A DNA stretch of 32,804 nucleotides from JAAYCI01 sp964370295 (GCA_964370295.1 CAYJIR010000022.1:1-32804); one strand, 5' to 3'; counted from the stretch's first letter, positions 7,869-15,586 are shown. Translations and numbers: made by a program. The notes: generated by a model not told the origin, from the sequence alone.

Positions 7869-9968
7869 TTAATAAACTTCCAAAAACTTATGCACGGGTA
7901 AAGGTTTATAAAATAGATAACCTTGGCCATAGTTACAACCGGCACTTAACAGAATATCTTTCTGACTGGTCGTTTCTACGCCTTCGGCCAAACAATTGGA
8001 AAGGCCAAGCTCGTGTACCATGCGAATGATATATTCTACCACAGTGCGGCTTTGGGGGCTATGGCAAATGCCATCGATAAGGCTTTTGTCTATTTTAATT
8101 TCGGAAAAGGGAGCTGTGGATAGCATCAATAGGTTGGAATATTTTGCACCAAAATCGTCCATAGAGATGCCAAAACCAGCATCTTTTAAAGCATTGAGTT
8201 TGTGGTCGAAAAATTGGGTATCTATTTTGTCGATGGTTTCGGTGATTTCCACACTGATACACTTGTGAGGAATCTCGTATTCGTCACAAATGCGGGATAT
8301 TTCTTCTACCATATCGTGTTCCATAAAGGTGACTCGTGAAAAATTAACCGATATTTTAAGCGGTTTTCCTTCTGAAATAAGGTTTTTCAATAAACGACAA
8401 GACGTTTCCAATATGAAATAATCTATATGACGAATGATGCCGTCATACTCATATTGTGGAATGAATTTATCGGGGGCGATGAGATTGTTGTTTTTGTCTG
8501 TTTTACGCACAAGTGCTTCCGCACCAACAATTTCCCCGGTTCGCATATCAACTTTGGGCTGAAAATAAGCAAAAAAGCGCCCGGCACGTATTTCATGAAG
8601 CAATTCTTCTACGGAGTTAGAACGCCTGATAACCTGACCGGAGCGAATGGTTTTATAGTAACTTTGCTTTTCGGCATACATAATTTCGTCTGATTTGGCA
8701 ATTTCTTTTAGTACGTCAATTTTTCCGTCACGCCAGATGCTGCCCACTGAGAAGGTGCAGTTGCTGTCGTCTAAAGAATCTGCCCGAATAGCGGAAACCA
8801 CGTGCTCGAAAGTTTGTTTTTCTATATTTGGACAAAGAACAATAAATTCGTCACCACCTACGCGATATACATCGTTTTCAAAATGGGCGCATAAAATGCG
8901 AGACACATTTTGCAGGATGCTGTCTCCGTAACTGTGTCCGTAGACATCGTTCATTCGTTTTAAGCCATTGATATCCACATATAAAACACCAATGCTGTTT
9001 AACGAATTATGCTCAAGCTCTTCTATTTTTTGCATATATTTGTTGCGATTGAAAAGCCCGGTAAGGGTGTCGGTGTAGCTTAGATATTCAAGTTGTTGGC
9101 GCATTCTGCGTTTTTTTATGTCGTCGAGCACAAATAGAGAAACCGAATGCAAAAAAACAAGTCCCTTGTCTAATTCATGAGGGTTGTCTACTCCGATGAA
9201 ACCAACAATTGTATCATTGGCGCGCAAGGGCACTACCATTAAAGAATGAATAGATTGCCGTTTGAGTATGTGGTATAAAGCACTTTCCCTGTCGCAATCT
9301 TTTTCTAAATCCTCAATGAAAATCTCGCCCGCTTTTTCAAAACCTTCCAGCCAAGGGGATAAATCTTCTATGGGCACATTTTGCAAAGTGTCTATTTCTG
9401 CCATATCAGGGTTTGAACACCATTCATAGGTGTTGTTGGCCACTTGGTTTTTCAAGTCAAACTCAAAAATATACGCCCGGTCTGAATGATAATATTCGCC
9501 TACAATGCCAAGCAGGCTGTTAATAGCATCATCAATATCAAGGCTTTCCACCAGTGTCTGTATGCAACGGATTAAAGTTTCTTCCATGGTGAGTTTATGT
9601 GTTAAAGACTCTACCGTTTTATAGTGCTGAGAGATATCAAAAGCTACTTCTAAGCGGGCTTTGCGTCCATCTACATTTACCAAGGTGTCGATGAGAGAGT
9701 AGTGCTTGCCTGTCACTTTATTTTGGATATCCCAGCTTATTTTTTCGCCTTCTTGTAGAAGGTGATTGTTGCAAAATTCACATGGATTTTCTTTGTTTTG
9801 AAGCAAAAGATGGCAGGGCTTTCCAAGATAATCATTTTCAGACTGAAAGCCAAAGGCCTCTTTGATACTTTTGTTTACATAAATTAACTCATACGTTTCT
9901 ATATCAGACATATAGCACAAAAAATCTTGGTTATCCATCACCAAGGCAGATAGCTCTTCGGATCTCAC
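7869..9968 (-). CDS. PAS-GAF-GGDEF-EAL cyclic-di-GMP protein
   Basis: About 699 residues, soluble. PAS domain (about 10-115) with a Cys cluster (C-x10-C-x2-C near 54-68 counted from the upstream GTG), GAF domain (about 130-285), GGDEF domain (about 295-445) with intact GGDEF at 373-377 and no RxxD inhibitory site just before it, and EAL domain (about 455-700). The EAL half keeps the catalytic set: EAL 486-488, N544, E576, D606/D607, K630, E664/E667 and GQGYLF. Both diguanylate cyclase and phosphodiesterase activity are therefore possible. Start: a GTG at 9974 lies only two bases after GGGG, while the in-frame GTG at 9968 has proper spacing, so 9968 is preferred. Single-gene unit; no other c-di-GMP gene is nearby. 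Confidence 0.92.
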   Translation of the reverse strand: MRSEELSALVMDNQDFLCYMSDIETYELIYVNKSIKEAFGFQSENDYLGKPCHLLLQNKENPCEFCNNHLLQEGEKISWDIQNKVTGKHYSLIDTLVNVDGRKARLEVAFDISQHYKTVESLTHKLTMEETLIRCIQTLVESLDIDDAINSLLGIVGEYYHSDRAYIFEFDLKNQVANNTYEWCSNPDMAEIDTLQNVPIEDLSPWLEGFEKAGEIFIEDLEKDCDRESALYHILKRQSIHSLMVVPLRANDTIVGFIGVDNPHELDKGLVFLHSVSLFVLDDIKKRRMRQQLEYLSYTDTLTGLFNRNKYMQKIEELEHNSLNSIGVLYVDINGLKRMNDVYGHSYGDSILQNVSRILCAHFENDVYRVGGDEFIVLCPNIEKQTFEHVVSAIRADSLDDSNCTFSVGSIWRDGKIDVLKEIAKSDEIMYAEKQSYYKTIRSGQVIRRSNSVEELLHEIRAGRFFAYFQPKVDMRTGEIVGAEALVRKTDKNNNLIAPDKFIPQYEYDGIIRHIDYFILETSCRLLKNLISEGKPLKISVNFSRVTFMEHDMVEEISRICDEYEIPHKCISVEITETIDKIDTQFFDHKLNALKDAGFGISMDDFGAKYSNLLMLSTAPFSEIKIDKSLIDGICHSPQSRTVVEYIIRMVHELGLSNCLAEGVETTSQKDILLSAGCNYGQGYLFYKPLPVHKFLEVY

Positions 9969-9999
9969 TTTCACAGCCCCTTTTTCATTTTAACAAATG

Positions 10000-10027
10000 G
10001 TATTCAAATGGTTTTATATTTAAATAC
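10000..10027. promoter_or_regulatory. Inverted repeat upstream of the GGDEF-EAL gene
   Basis: Arms GTATTCAAAT (10000-10009) and ATTTAAATAC (10018-10027) match 9 of 10 around an 8-base spacer, 32 bases from the start codon. It overlaps an AT-rich region where the promoter should lie and could be an operator. No regulator is known. Confidence 0.3.
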
Positions 10028-10050
10028 TGGTTAAAACAAGATAGTCTTTA

Positions 10051-10211
10051 GGTAGTATCGACAATAGTGTTCAGCCGGCCTATTTTGGCTCTTTTCCCGC
10101 CCTATGAGGCCTAAAAATCTTGAATTCCGTAAAGGAGTTCGGCAATTTTCAGGCCCATAGGACAAAAGAATTGCTCAAAATATGCTCGATTCAACTATTG
10201 TTGACACTACT
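10051..10211. mobile_element. Palindromic MITE-like element with terminal inverted repeats and TA flanks
   Basis: The ends 10051-10068 and 10194-10211 are inverted repeats (differences mainly at two or three positions), and each is flanked directly by TA (10049-10050 and 10212-10213), the target duplication of IS630/Tc1-mariner elements. The interior is also self-complementary: CCTATG at 10101-10106 pairs with CATAGG at 10156-10161, with further matching toward a GTAAA loop at 10129-10133, exactly the centre. It has no open reading frame. It lies between the STAS gene stop and the GGDEF-EAL promoter and could also act as a terminator or processed hairpin. This is the only copy with these ends noticed in the window. 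Confidence 0.65.
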
Positions 10212-10252
10212 TAGTTATTATATATACAAGAAGAGAAAATGGGTTATAAAAA

Positions 10253-10552
10253 TCATTGAATGTCTAAAATGCCATCAAAACCGGTGAGCTGGAATACTTC
10301 TTTGATAACTTCATTGCAGTGTAGAACACGGAACTGTGCACCCTCTTTAATGCACTGTTTATTCATAAATAAAATCACACGCAAGCCTGCACTGGAAATA
10401 TATTCAAGCTGTGCCAGGTCTAGGTCTAACCCATCAATGTCTTGTAAATCATTTTTTACATCCTCTTGCAAAACGGGGGCTGTGTTGGTGTCTAAGCGCC
10501 CGCTAAGTGAAACAGTGAGGGTGTTTCCTTGCTTTGTTTTTGCAATGTTCAT
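10253..10552 (-). CDS. STAS-domain anti-sigma factor antagonist (SpoIIAA/RsbV-like)
   Basis: 99 residues from ATG 10552, which has AAAGGAT upstream; the longer frame to 10603 would run into the preceding gene. A single STAS domain with SGRLDTNTAP (17-26), the DLDLAQLEYISSAGL core and candidate phospho-serine S53 or S54. In this family the unphosphorylated form binds the anti-sigma kinase and frees its client; phosphorylation by that kinase switches it off. The partner kinase gene ends 13 bases upstream and a membrane SpoIIE-type phosphatase is divergently encoded about 0.7 kb away, so the three form a complete partner-switching set. No sigma factor gene is present in the window. Confidence 0.88.
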   Translation of the reverse strand: MNIAKTKQGNTLTVSLSGRLDTNTAPVLQEDVKNDLQDIDGLDLDLAQLEYISSAGLRVILFMNKQCIKEGAQFRVLHCNEVIKEVFQLTGFDGILDIQ

Positions 10553-10565
10553 AATGGGATCCTTT

Positions 10566-10976
10566 CTATTTTTCCATATTAATGCATAGTCTGTTTTGAC
10601 CATTTTTGCGCTCGTAGTCTAATTTGGAAACAAGATTTTTTACCATATGAATACCAAGCCCACCTTCTTGACGGGAGTGTGTGGGCAGGGAGGTGTTTGG
10701 TTCTTGGTGTTGTAAAGGGTTAAAAGGTGTGCCGCTGTCTACAAAACAAAGTTGTACAGTGGTTTCATGTGCAGTGCAATAGATATCGGCCATACCAACC
10801 TGTGGGGTATAGGCATAGTGGCAGATGTTCACAAAGATTTCCTCTGCCACGATAAGTGCTTTCATGAGCACATTTTGAGGAAGATGGCAAAGGGCGAGGG
10901 CCTCTTCAATCCATTGTAACACACAGTCTAGTTGATTTGTTTGCGCAAGTACTTGCAGATGTGTTGCCTTGTCCAT
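10566..10976 (-). CDS. Anti-sigma-type serine kinase (RsbW/SpoIIAB-like HATPase)
   Basis: 136 residues from ATG 10976 (AAAGGAT ribosome site; the frame start at 11012 has none). GHKL ATPase motifs are visible: N-box EEIFVN with N50, D80 in VDSGTPFNP, and the glycine lid GGLGIH at 105-110. It should phosphorylate the adjacent STAS protein and sequester a sigma factor or another client. The lid segment 88-104 is rich in Q, P, T and S. The gene is first in a two-gene minus operon with the STAS gene 13 bases downstream. A TTGCAT-17-TATGCT promoter lies 60-90 bases upstream. Confidence 0.85.
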   Translation of the reverse strand: MDKATHLQVLAQTNQLDCVLQWIEEALALCHLPQNVLMKALIVAEEIFVNICHYAYTPQVGMADIYCTAHETTVQLCFVDSGTPFNPLQHQEPNTSLPTHSRQEGGLGIHMVKNLVSKLDYERKNGQNRLCINMEK

Positions 10977-11037
10977 AAATAATCCTTTGTATCTGGAGCG
11001 GGAGGGTAACAAAAAGTGAATAAACTTACCTGTTTAA

Positions 11038-11066
11038 AGCATAGCAGAAACAAGGGTTAAATGCAA
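11038..11066 (-). promoter_or_regulatory. Candidate promoter for the anti-sigma kinase/STAS pair
   Basis: Minus strand TTGCAT (11066-11061), 17-base spacer, TATGCT (11043-11038). A moderate match to the housekeeping consensus. Confidence 0.35.
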
Positions 11067-11163
11067 TGCTAAGGACAAATAAGCCAAATGGAAGCCGTAA
11101 ACTGGGAGGAAAAGAAATTCTTTTTATGGCAAGATGCTTAGCTTCGCGTTCAGGAAAGAAGAC

Positions 11164-11198
11164 TTGTTATACAGTGTGAGTTTTGGTATACTTTACCA
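11164..11198 (+). promoter_or_regulatory. Promoter of the SpoIIE-type phosphatase gene with overlapping palindrome
   Basis: TTGTTA (11164-11169), 17-base spacer, TATACT (11187-11192). An inverted repeat TGGTA-N5-TACCA (11184-11198) lies over the -10 box, where a repressor would block polymerase. Confidence 0.5.
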
Positions 11199-11277
11199 TA
11201 TGAAATAAAGATATACCCCGTTTATGAAGAAGGTTTACATCATGGTTTTTTGTGGTATATGTGGAGGAAAAAATGTT

Positions 11278-13221
11278 GTGAAAAAAACATTGCCAAAACA
11301 GTTGATTATATTTTTAGCGGTGGGCCTCGTTTATTTTCTTTTGACATTGCCGCAAATAATTCTGAATTTTCCGGATGGGCGCTCTGCTTTGCGCATTTCC
11401 GGCTTCATCCCCATTGTGGCAGGCCTGTTATATGGGCCTTTGGGTGCAGCTGCTTGTGGTGTGGGGAACTTTTTGGCGGATGCGACAGGCCACTTGCAGA
11501 TGACAGATTTTATTGGCTCGTTTGGTGTGTTTGTGATGGGTTATATGCCCTATCGGCTCTGGCATCGTTTGTTTTTATCTTCTAAAAGCCAACCTGTGTT
11601 TTTAGAGTCTGTGGGTTCTGTGTTAAAATATGTGTTTATTGCGGTGGTTGCAACATTTAGTGCTACCGCCATAGGGGCTATAGGTGGCCAATTATTGCAC
11701 GAGTATAGTTTTTGGGGATTTTTCCCGCAGGTGGCCTTGCAATATTTTGACCTTTCTGTTGCAGTGGGGATGCTGTTATTTCAGATCTTAAGTCAATACA
11801 CAGGCATCCGTCCGTGCATCCCCAAAAATGCCTACCGCACAAACAGTTCGGCTTATCGTTTTGTGCTGGATTATATCCTGTGCATCCTTGTGGCGGGGCT
11901 TAGTGTGGTGCTATTGGTGCTTTCCTATCAAACGGGTGCGGTTGGCTCGCCCATGGTTGATATTTTATGTGCGCTTTTGTTTCTTTGTATTGTTTTGCTC
12001 CTGTGTTTGCCAAGTTGTCGTAAAGGTGAGGCGGTGAAAACGAAGGAAGACTACAAACCAAAGGGTAGTTTGCAACGGCAAATGATTACCATGTTTTTGT
12101 TTTTGTTGTGTGCTGTATTGGTTTTTTATGCTATATCGATGATAATCTTCTTCTTTTTGTATTATTCCGGGCATGAAGGGGTAGAACTGTGGACACGTGT
12201 GTTGATATCTATTGCCGGCGCGTGTATTGTGCTATTATTAATGCTTTCCCTTTTACTAAAATGGGTAGAAGTGCATTTAACAAACCCAATTCGAATGATA
12301 TCTCTTTATGCTGGAAATTTTGTGGAAAATGGTTCGCTAACACAGAAAAATTTAAGTTTGCCGAAATCGAGCAACGAGATAGACGGGCTTGGTTTGTCCC
12401 TTGCAAAAATGACAGATAGCCTTCGAAAATACATTTTCCAACTTAAAGAAAAAACGGCAGAGGAAGAGCGTCGCGCCGTGGAAATGAATACGGCACGAGA
12501 TATACAAATGAGCATGTTGAATAAGGATTGGCATGTGGCAGCACCTTTTGAGCTGGCAGCAAAAACACAGCCGGCACAGGAGGTGGGTGGCGATTTTTAT
12601 GATTTTCTTCGCCTTTCCGAAAAGAAAATGTTTGTGGTAATTGCCGACGTGTCTGGTAAAGGGATTTCGGCGGCACTGTTTATGATGCGCGCAAAAACCC
12701 TGTTAAGCGGACAAAATCATGTAACATTGAAAGAGGCAATTATAAAACTGAATGACAAGTTGGTAGAGCAAAACGAAACAATGATGTTTGTGACCGTATT
12801 TGCGGGCGTGGTGGACTGCGAGAAAATGACCTTTCGTTATGTGAATGCCGGGCACAACCCGGCATTAGTACATCAGAACGGTGTGCTCTCTGTGTTAAAC
12901 ACCGCACCGGATTTTGCAATTGGCCCCATTGAGGGGGCGCAATATACAGAGCATTGTATCCCCATTTCGGATGATTTTCGCCTTTTGTTTTACACAGATG
13001 GCATTACAGAGGCTGAAAATGAAAACAATGAATTTTTTGGCATGGAACGTCTGCTTGCAGTGGCCGAAAGAACGTTGGGAACAAACATGCCGGCGCAGAA
13101 AGTGATAGACGGTATAGAGCAGGAGATAAATACTTTTGCCAATGGGGCAAAACAAGCCGATGATATTACTATGCTGTGTTTGTCTCTTGGTGATGCAGAC
13201 AAACTGAATCATAACGTGTAG
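11278..13221 (+). CDS. Membrane SpoIIE-type PP2C phosphatase with ECF-S-like N-terminal domain and HAMP
   Basis: About 647 residues. The N-terminus (about 5-180) is a multi-helix membrane domain whose LRISGFIPIVAGLLYGPLG segment resembles ECF transporter S-components. Two further helices (about 195-245), a second helix pair (about 270-330), HAMP (about 330-385) and a short coiled coil follow. The C-terminal SpoIIE domain (about 425-640) keeps the metal ligands D439 (GGDFYDF), D457 (ADVSGKG) and D628/D629 (ADDITM). It should dephosphorylate the neighbouring STAS antagonist in response to a membrane-sensed signal. Start: GTG 11278 has GGAGG 10 bases ahead; ATG 11242 (after AGAAGG) and ATG 11224 are alternatives in the same frame. 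Divergent from the kinase/STAS pair. Confidence 0.88.
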   Translation: MKKTLPKQLIIFLAVGLVYFLLTLPQIILNFPDGRSALRISGFIPIVAGLLYGPLGAAACGVGNFLADATGHLQMTDFIGSFGVFVMGYMPYRLWHRLFLSSKSQPVFLESVGSVLKYVFIAVVATFSATAIGAIGGQLLHEYSFWGFFPQVALQYFDLSVAVGMLLFQILSQYTGIRPCIPKNAYRTNSSAYRFVLDYILCILVAGLSVVLLVLSYQTGAVGSPMVDILCALLFLCIVLLLCLPSCRKGEAVKTKEDYKPKGSLQRQMITMFLFLLCAVLVFYAISMIIFFFLYYSGHEGVELWTRVLISIAGACIVLLLMLSLLLKWVEVHLTNPIRMISLYAGNFVENGSLTQKNLSLPKSSNEIDGLGLSLAKMTDSLRKYIFQLKEKTAEEERRAVEMNTARDIQMSMLNKDWHVAAPFELAAKTQPAQEVGGDFYDFLRLSEKKMFVVIADVSGKGISAALFMMRAKTLLSGQNHVTLKEAIIKLNDKLVEQNETMMFVTVFAGVVDCEKMTFRYVNAGHNPALVHQNGVLSVLNTAPDFAIGPIEGAQYTEHCIPISDDFRLLFYTDGITEAENENNEFFGMERLLAVAERTLGTNMPAQKVIDGIEQEINTFANGAKQADDITMLCLSLGDADKLNHNV

Positions 13222-13302
13222 GAATTTTGTTTTTTATGGATTTAATTCTTTAGGACAGAAGAGATGCCAAAAAATACAATGAAGCAATAAGGAGGCAGTG
13301 CC

Positions 13303-13716
13303 ATGCAAATATATTATTTTAGTCGCACCGGTCGAAGCCGTGCCATAGCAGAAACTCTTGCCGAGCATAAAGGACTGCAGGCAAGAGAGATTGTTGACGA
13401 TGAGAATTGGAAAGGAGTACGGGGCTTTTTTAAGGGCGGTAAAATGTCGAAACTAAAAGAAGAAACGAATGCGCGCTTTACACAGCCTGCCGAGAAAGAA
13501 AGGATAGTGCTTGTATTCCCCCTTTGGGCAAGCGGTTTTCCGCCTTCAGTGCGCGAATTTGTGAATAGTGTTGGAAAAGAAAACATCATTGCCATATGCA
13601 CCTCGTTGGGATCACGCCTAAAAGGGGAAGACCGCGAGGGTTTTGTGCAAATGATAGATTTGGTGGGCAAACAAATAGAAGCACCTGCTTTAAGTGCTTT
13701 GCAGCTGGAAGAGTAA
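13303..13716 (+). CDS. Small flavodoxin-like protein
   Basis: 137 residues. It opens with MQIYYFSRTGRSRAIAETLA, the FMN phosphate-binding loop of flavodoxins, and has a second loop around LVFPLWASGFPPSVREFV (about 70-87) and CTSLGSR (about 98-104) for the isoalloxazine. It is on the short side for a flavodoxin and may be a flavodoxin-like reductase domain; low-potential electron transfer is the likely role. AAGGAGG precedes the ATG at good spacing. It lies 81 bases after the phosphatase gene on the same strand and converges with the cytosolic msrAB gene. No motif shows its redox partner. Confidence 0.8.
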   Translation: MQIYYFSRTGRSRAIAETLAEHKGLQAREIVDDENWKGVRGFFKGGKMSKLKEETNARFTQPAEKERIVLVFPLWASGFPPSVREFVNSVGKENIIAICTSLGSRLKGEDREGFVQMIDLVGKQIEAPALSALQLEE

Positions 13717-13757
13717 TCGGAATATAAAGGGATAACCTGTGGTGTTTGTGCCCGGTT

Positions 13758-13788
13758 TTGCGTGGATATGAAAAGCGGGAATAAAGCA
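13758..13788. terminator. Weak hairpin between flavodoxin-like gene and msrAB
   Basis: CCCGGTTTT and AAAAGCGGG arms pair at 8 of 9 positions around an 11-base loop in the convergent gap. No T-run follows on either strand, so termination here is only a suggestion. Confidence 0.25.
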
Positions 13789-13794
13789 ACTACA

Positions 13795-14748
13795 TTATTC
13801 AAGAAGTGGCAGATACGCTGCGTAGCCTTCTTCGGCCATATTCTCTTTGGGTACAAAACGTAAAGAGGCACTGTTGATACAATAGCGTAGACCTCCCAAA
13901 TTGGCAGGGCCATCTTCAAAAACGTGGCCAAGATGTGCATCGCCAAGTTTGCTGCGCACTTCTGTGCGAAACATGCCGTGGCTACGGTCTTGTATTTCTT
14001 GCAAAAGCCCGTTATGAATGGGCTTTGCAAATGCTGGCCATCCACAACCAGATTGAAACTTGTCTTGAGAGACAAACAGTGCTTGTCCTGTTGTGACGTC
14101 CACATAAATGCCCGGCTGCGTATGTTCATTGTATTCGTTTTGGAAAGGAGCTTCGGTGGCATTTTGACGTGTTACTTCAAACTGCGTCTTTGTTAATTGT
14201 TTGGATAGAGTATCATCGTCTTTTTTGTGAAAACGTGCATCAGGGTCTTGTGCTTTTTGCGCACGCGCAAAAGAGCTTGGATTAATATGGCAGTAACCAC
14301 CGGGATGTTTTTGCAAGTACTGTTGATGCGAAAGTTCGGCTTTTGTATAATTGTGAATGGCCTGCACCTGAACCACCACGGGTTTTGCATATTGTTTTTG
14401 CAATTCTTTCAAAGAATCTTCTATAAGGAGACGCTCGGCTTCGTTTGTATAATATACGCCGGTGCGATATTGCTCGCCGGTATCTCCGCCTTGTCGATTC
14501 ATTGAGGTGGGGTCTATGGTTTCATAAAAAAGAGACAATAAAAAAGGCAGACTTAGGACATCGTCATCATACTGCACTTGCACCACTTCGGCATGGCCCG
14601 TGTTGCCTTGGCAGACTTCTTTATATGTGGGATTTTTGGTGTGGCCTCCGGCATAGCCAACTTCGCAAGCCAACACGCCGGGGATTTGCCTCATGTACTC
14701 TTCGGTGCCCCAAAAACAACCGCCGGCCAAATAGATTTCTTTTATCAT
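13795..14748 (-). CDS. msrAB: Cytosolic MsrA-MsrB fusion (peptide methionine sulfoxide reductase)
   Basis: 317 residues with no signal peptide. The MsrA domain (1-155) has catalytic C11 in GGCFWG and resolving C153 in GYCHI. The linker (about 158-185) is charged. The MsrB domain (about 185-317) has resolving C235 in SGCGW and catalytic C290 in RYCINSASLRF. Unlike the lipoprotein copy, the full thiol set is present, so normal disulfide recycling by thioredoxin is expected. It repairs both sulfoxide epimers of protein methionine in the cytosol. AGGAGG lies 7 bases before the ATG. The neighbours are two flavoproteins on the opposite strand. The zinc-binding CxxC pairs of some MsrB proteins are absent. 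Confidence 0.95.
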   Translation of the reverse strand: MIKEIYLAGGCFWGTEEYMRQIPGVLACEVGYAGGHTKNPTYKEVCQGNTGHAEVVQVQYDDDVLSLPFLLSLFYETIDPTSMNRQGGDTGEQYRTGVYYTNEAERLLIEDSLKELQKQYAKPVVVQVQAIHNYTKAELSHQQYLQKHPGGYCHINPSSFARAQKAQDPDARFHKKDDDTLSKQLTKTQFEVTRQNATEAPFQNEYNEHTQPGIYVDVTTGQALFVSQDKFQSGCGWPAFAKPIHNGLLQEIQDRSHGMFRTEVRSKLGDAHLGHVFEDGPANLGGLRYCINSASLRFVPKENMAEEGYAAYLPLLE

Positions 14749-14794
14749 ATCGATACCTCCTATGAGATAAGTGAACCATCACTCCATGTATACT

Positions 14795-14823
14795 ATTTTA
14801 CTATATAATGAACCAAGTTACAA
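14795..14823 (-). promoter_or_regulatory. Promoter for cytosolic msrAB
   Basis: Minus strand TTGTAA (14823-14818), 17-base spacer, TAAAAT (14800-14795), 46 bases before the msrAB ATG. A TATACA box further down gives a second possible register. Confidence 0.45.
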
Positions 14824-14833
14824 AGGAGATTTT

Positions 14834-14887
14834 GTGTATTTTTTATGTTCATTGGGTGATGGGTTTTACGTCGATATTATCCAGTGA
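14834..14887 (+). CDS. Possible 17-residue leader peptide upstream of the iron-sulfur flavoprotein
   Basis: GTG at 14834 follows AAGGAG at ideal spacing and opens a 17-codon frame (reads YFLCSLGDGFYVDIIQ after the start). Its TGA overlaps the in-frame GTG (14884) of the flavoprotein gene by four bases (GTGA). This may be a translationally coupled leader, or the ribosome site may be a chance or relic signal. No attenuator hairpin is obvious. Confidence 0.25.
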   Translation: MYFLCSLGDGFYVDIIQ

Positions 14888-14919
14888 CAGAAAAAAATAC
14901 AGTGAAAAAAGAGGAAAGA

Positions 14920-15564
14920 ATGGGAAAGGTACTTGGGGTAGTTGGGAGTGCACGCATGGGGGGGAACACAGACCTTTTGGTGCAAGCCATATTAGAAGGG
15001 GCCAAAAAACAAGGGCAGCAAACAGAAATAATTTATTTATCGGATTTGCATTTTAAAGGATGTGTGGGATGCGAGGCATGTAAAAAAAGCATGCATTGTG
15101 TTTTGCGAGACGATATGCAAGCCGTATATTCAAAATTGGATGCGGCTCAAGGATGGGTTTTGGGTTCTCCAACTTATTTTTATAATGTGAGTTCGCTTAT
15201 GAAAATGTTCATGGATCGCTTGTATGTTTACGAAGTGTTTGACAAACAAGATAGATCGGTTTGGCTGTCACCTGCGGAAGTGTTTGGAGCAAAATATGCA
15301 GTGAGCGTGGCCGTGTGCGAACAGCAGGATGAGGCGGATATGGGTTTTGCATCCGAGGCGATGCGCATGACTTTGCAAGCTGTGGGGGTGCGCAGTGTGG
15401 AAAGCCTAAAAGTATTGAACCTGTTTGACAGAGGAAAAGTAGCGTACTGTAAAGAATTGTTGCAAAAGGCAGAAAAGGCGGGCGAAAAGCTAGGTAGAAC
15501 GATGATATTAGCAGATGCTCTGCGTGAAAATGCGATAGAGAGGAATTGGCATACCGAAGAATAA
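14920..15564 (+). CDS. Iron-sulfur flavoprotein / NADPH-dependent FMN reductase family
   Basis: 214 residues from ATG 14920 (GAGGAAAGA just ahead). The flavodoxin-like fold begins with GVVGSARMGGNT, the FMN phosphate loop, and carries the compact cluster motif C48-x2-C51-x2-C54-x5-C60 characteristic of Isf-type proteins, which bind FMN and one [4Fe-4S] cluster. GSPTYFYNVSSLMKMFMDR is the second flavin-contact segment. Isf proteins of anaerobes are linked to oxygen or peroxide handling and ferredoxin-dependent electron transfer; the role here is inferred. A GTG at 14884 in the same frame, overlapping a 17-codon leader frame by 4 bases, is an alternative start adding 12 charged residues. Confidence 0.87.
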   Translation: MGKVLGVVGSARMGGNTDLLVQAILEGAKKQGQQTEIIYLSDLHFKGCVGCEACKKSMHCVLRDDMQAVYSKLDAAQGWVLGSPTYFYNVSSLMKMFMDRLYVYEVFDKQDRSVWLSPAEVFGAKYAVSVAVCEQQDEADMGFASEAMRMTLQAVGVRSVESLKVLNLFDRGKVAYCKELLQKAEKAGEKLGRTMILADALRENAIERNWHTEE

Positions 15565-15586
15565 TATAATAATGATTGGCTATGTA

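Larger units (their letters stand above)
10977..11277. other. Divergent intergenic region between anti-sigma kinase and phosphatase genes
   Basis: No gene seen. It holds a candidate minus promoter (11038-11066) and a stronger plus promoter (11164-11192). Bases 11224-11277 continue the phosphatase reading frame upstream of its preferred GTG and might be coding if ATG 11224 or ATG 11242 is used. An AAACTGGGAGGAAAAG stretch near 11100 resembles a ribosome site, but no start codon with a sensible frame follows. Confidence 0.5.

Noticed and set aside
11032..11060. A sigma-B-like promoter (GTTTAA ... GGGTTA) on the plus strand near the partner-switching genes.
   Set aside because: The spacing is 16 bases and the -10 match is partial; a housekeeping promoter with better fit lies closer to the phosphatase gene.
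13314..14162. A 282-codon minus-strand open frame.
   Set aside because: It runs antisense to the flavodoxin-like gene and out of frame through msrAB; both are well supported.
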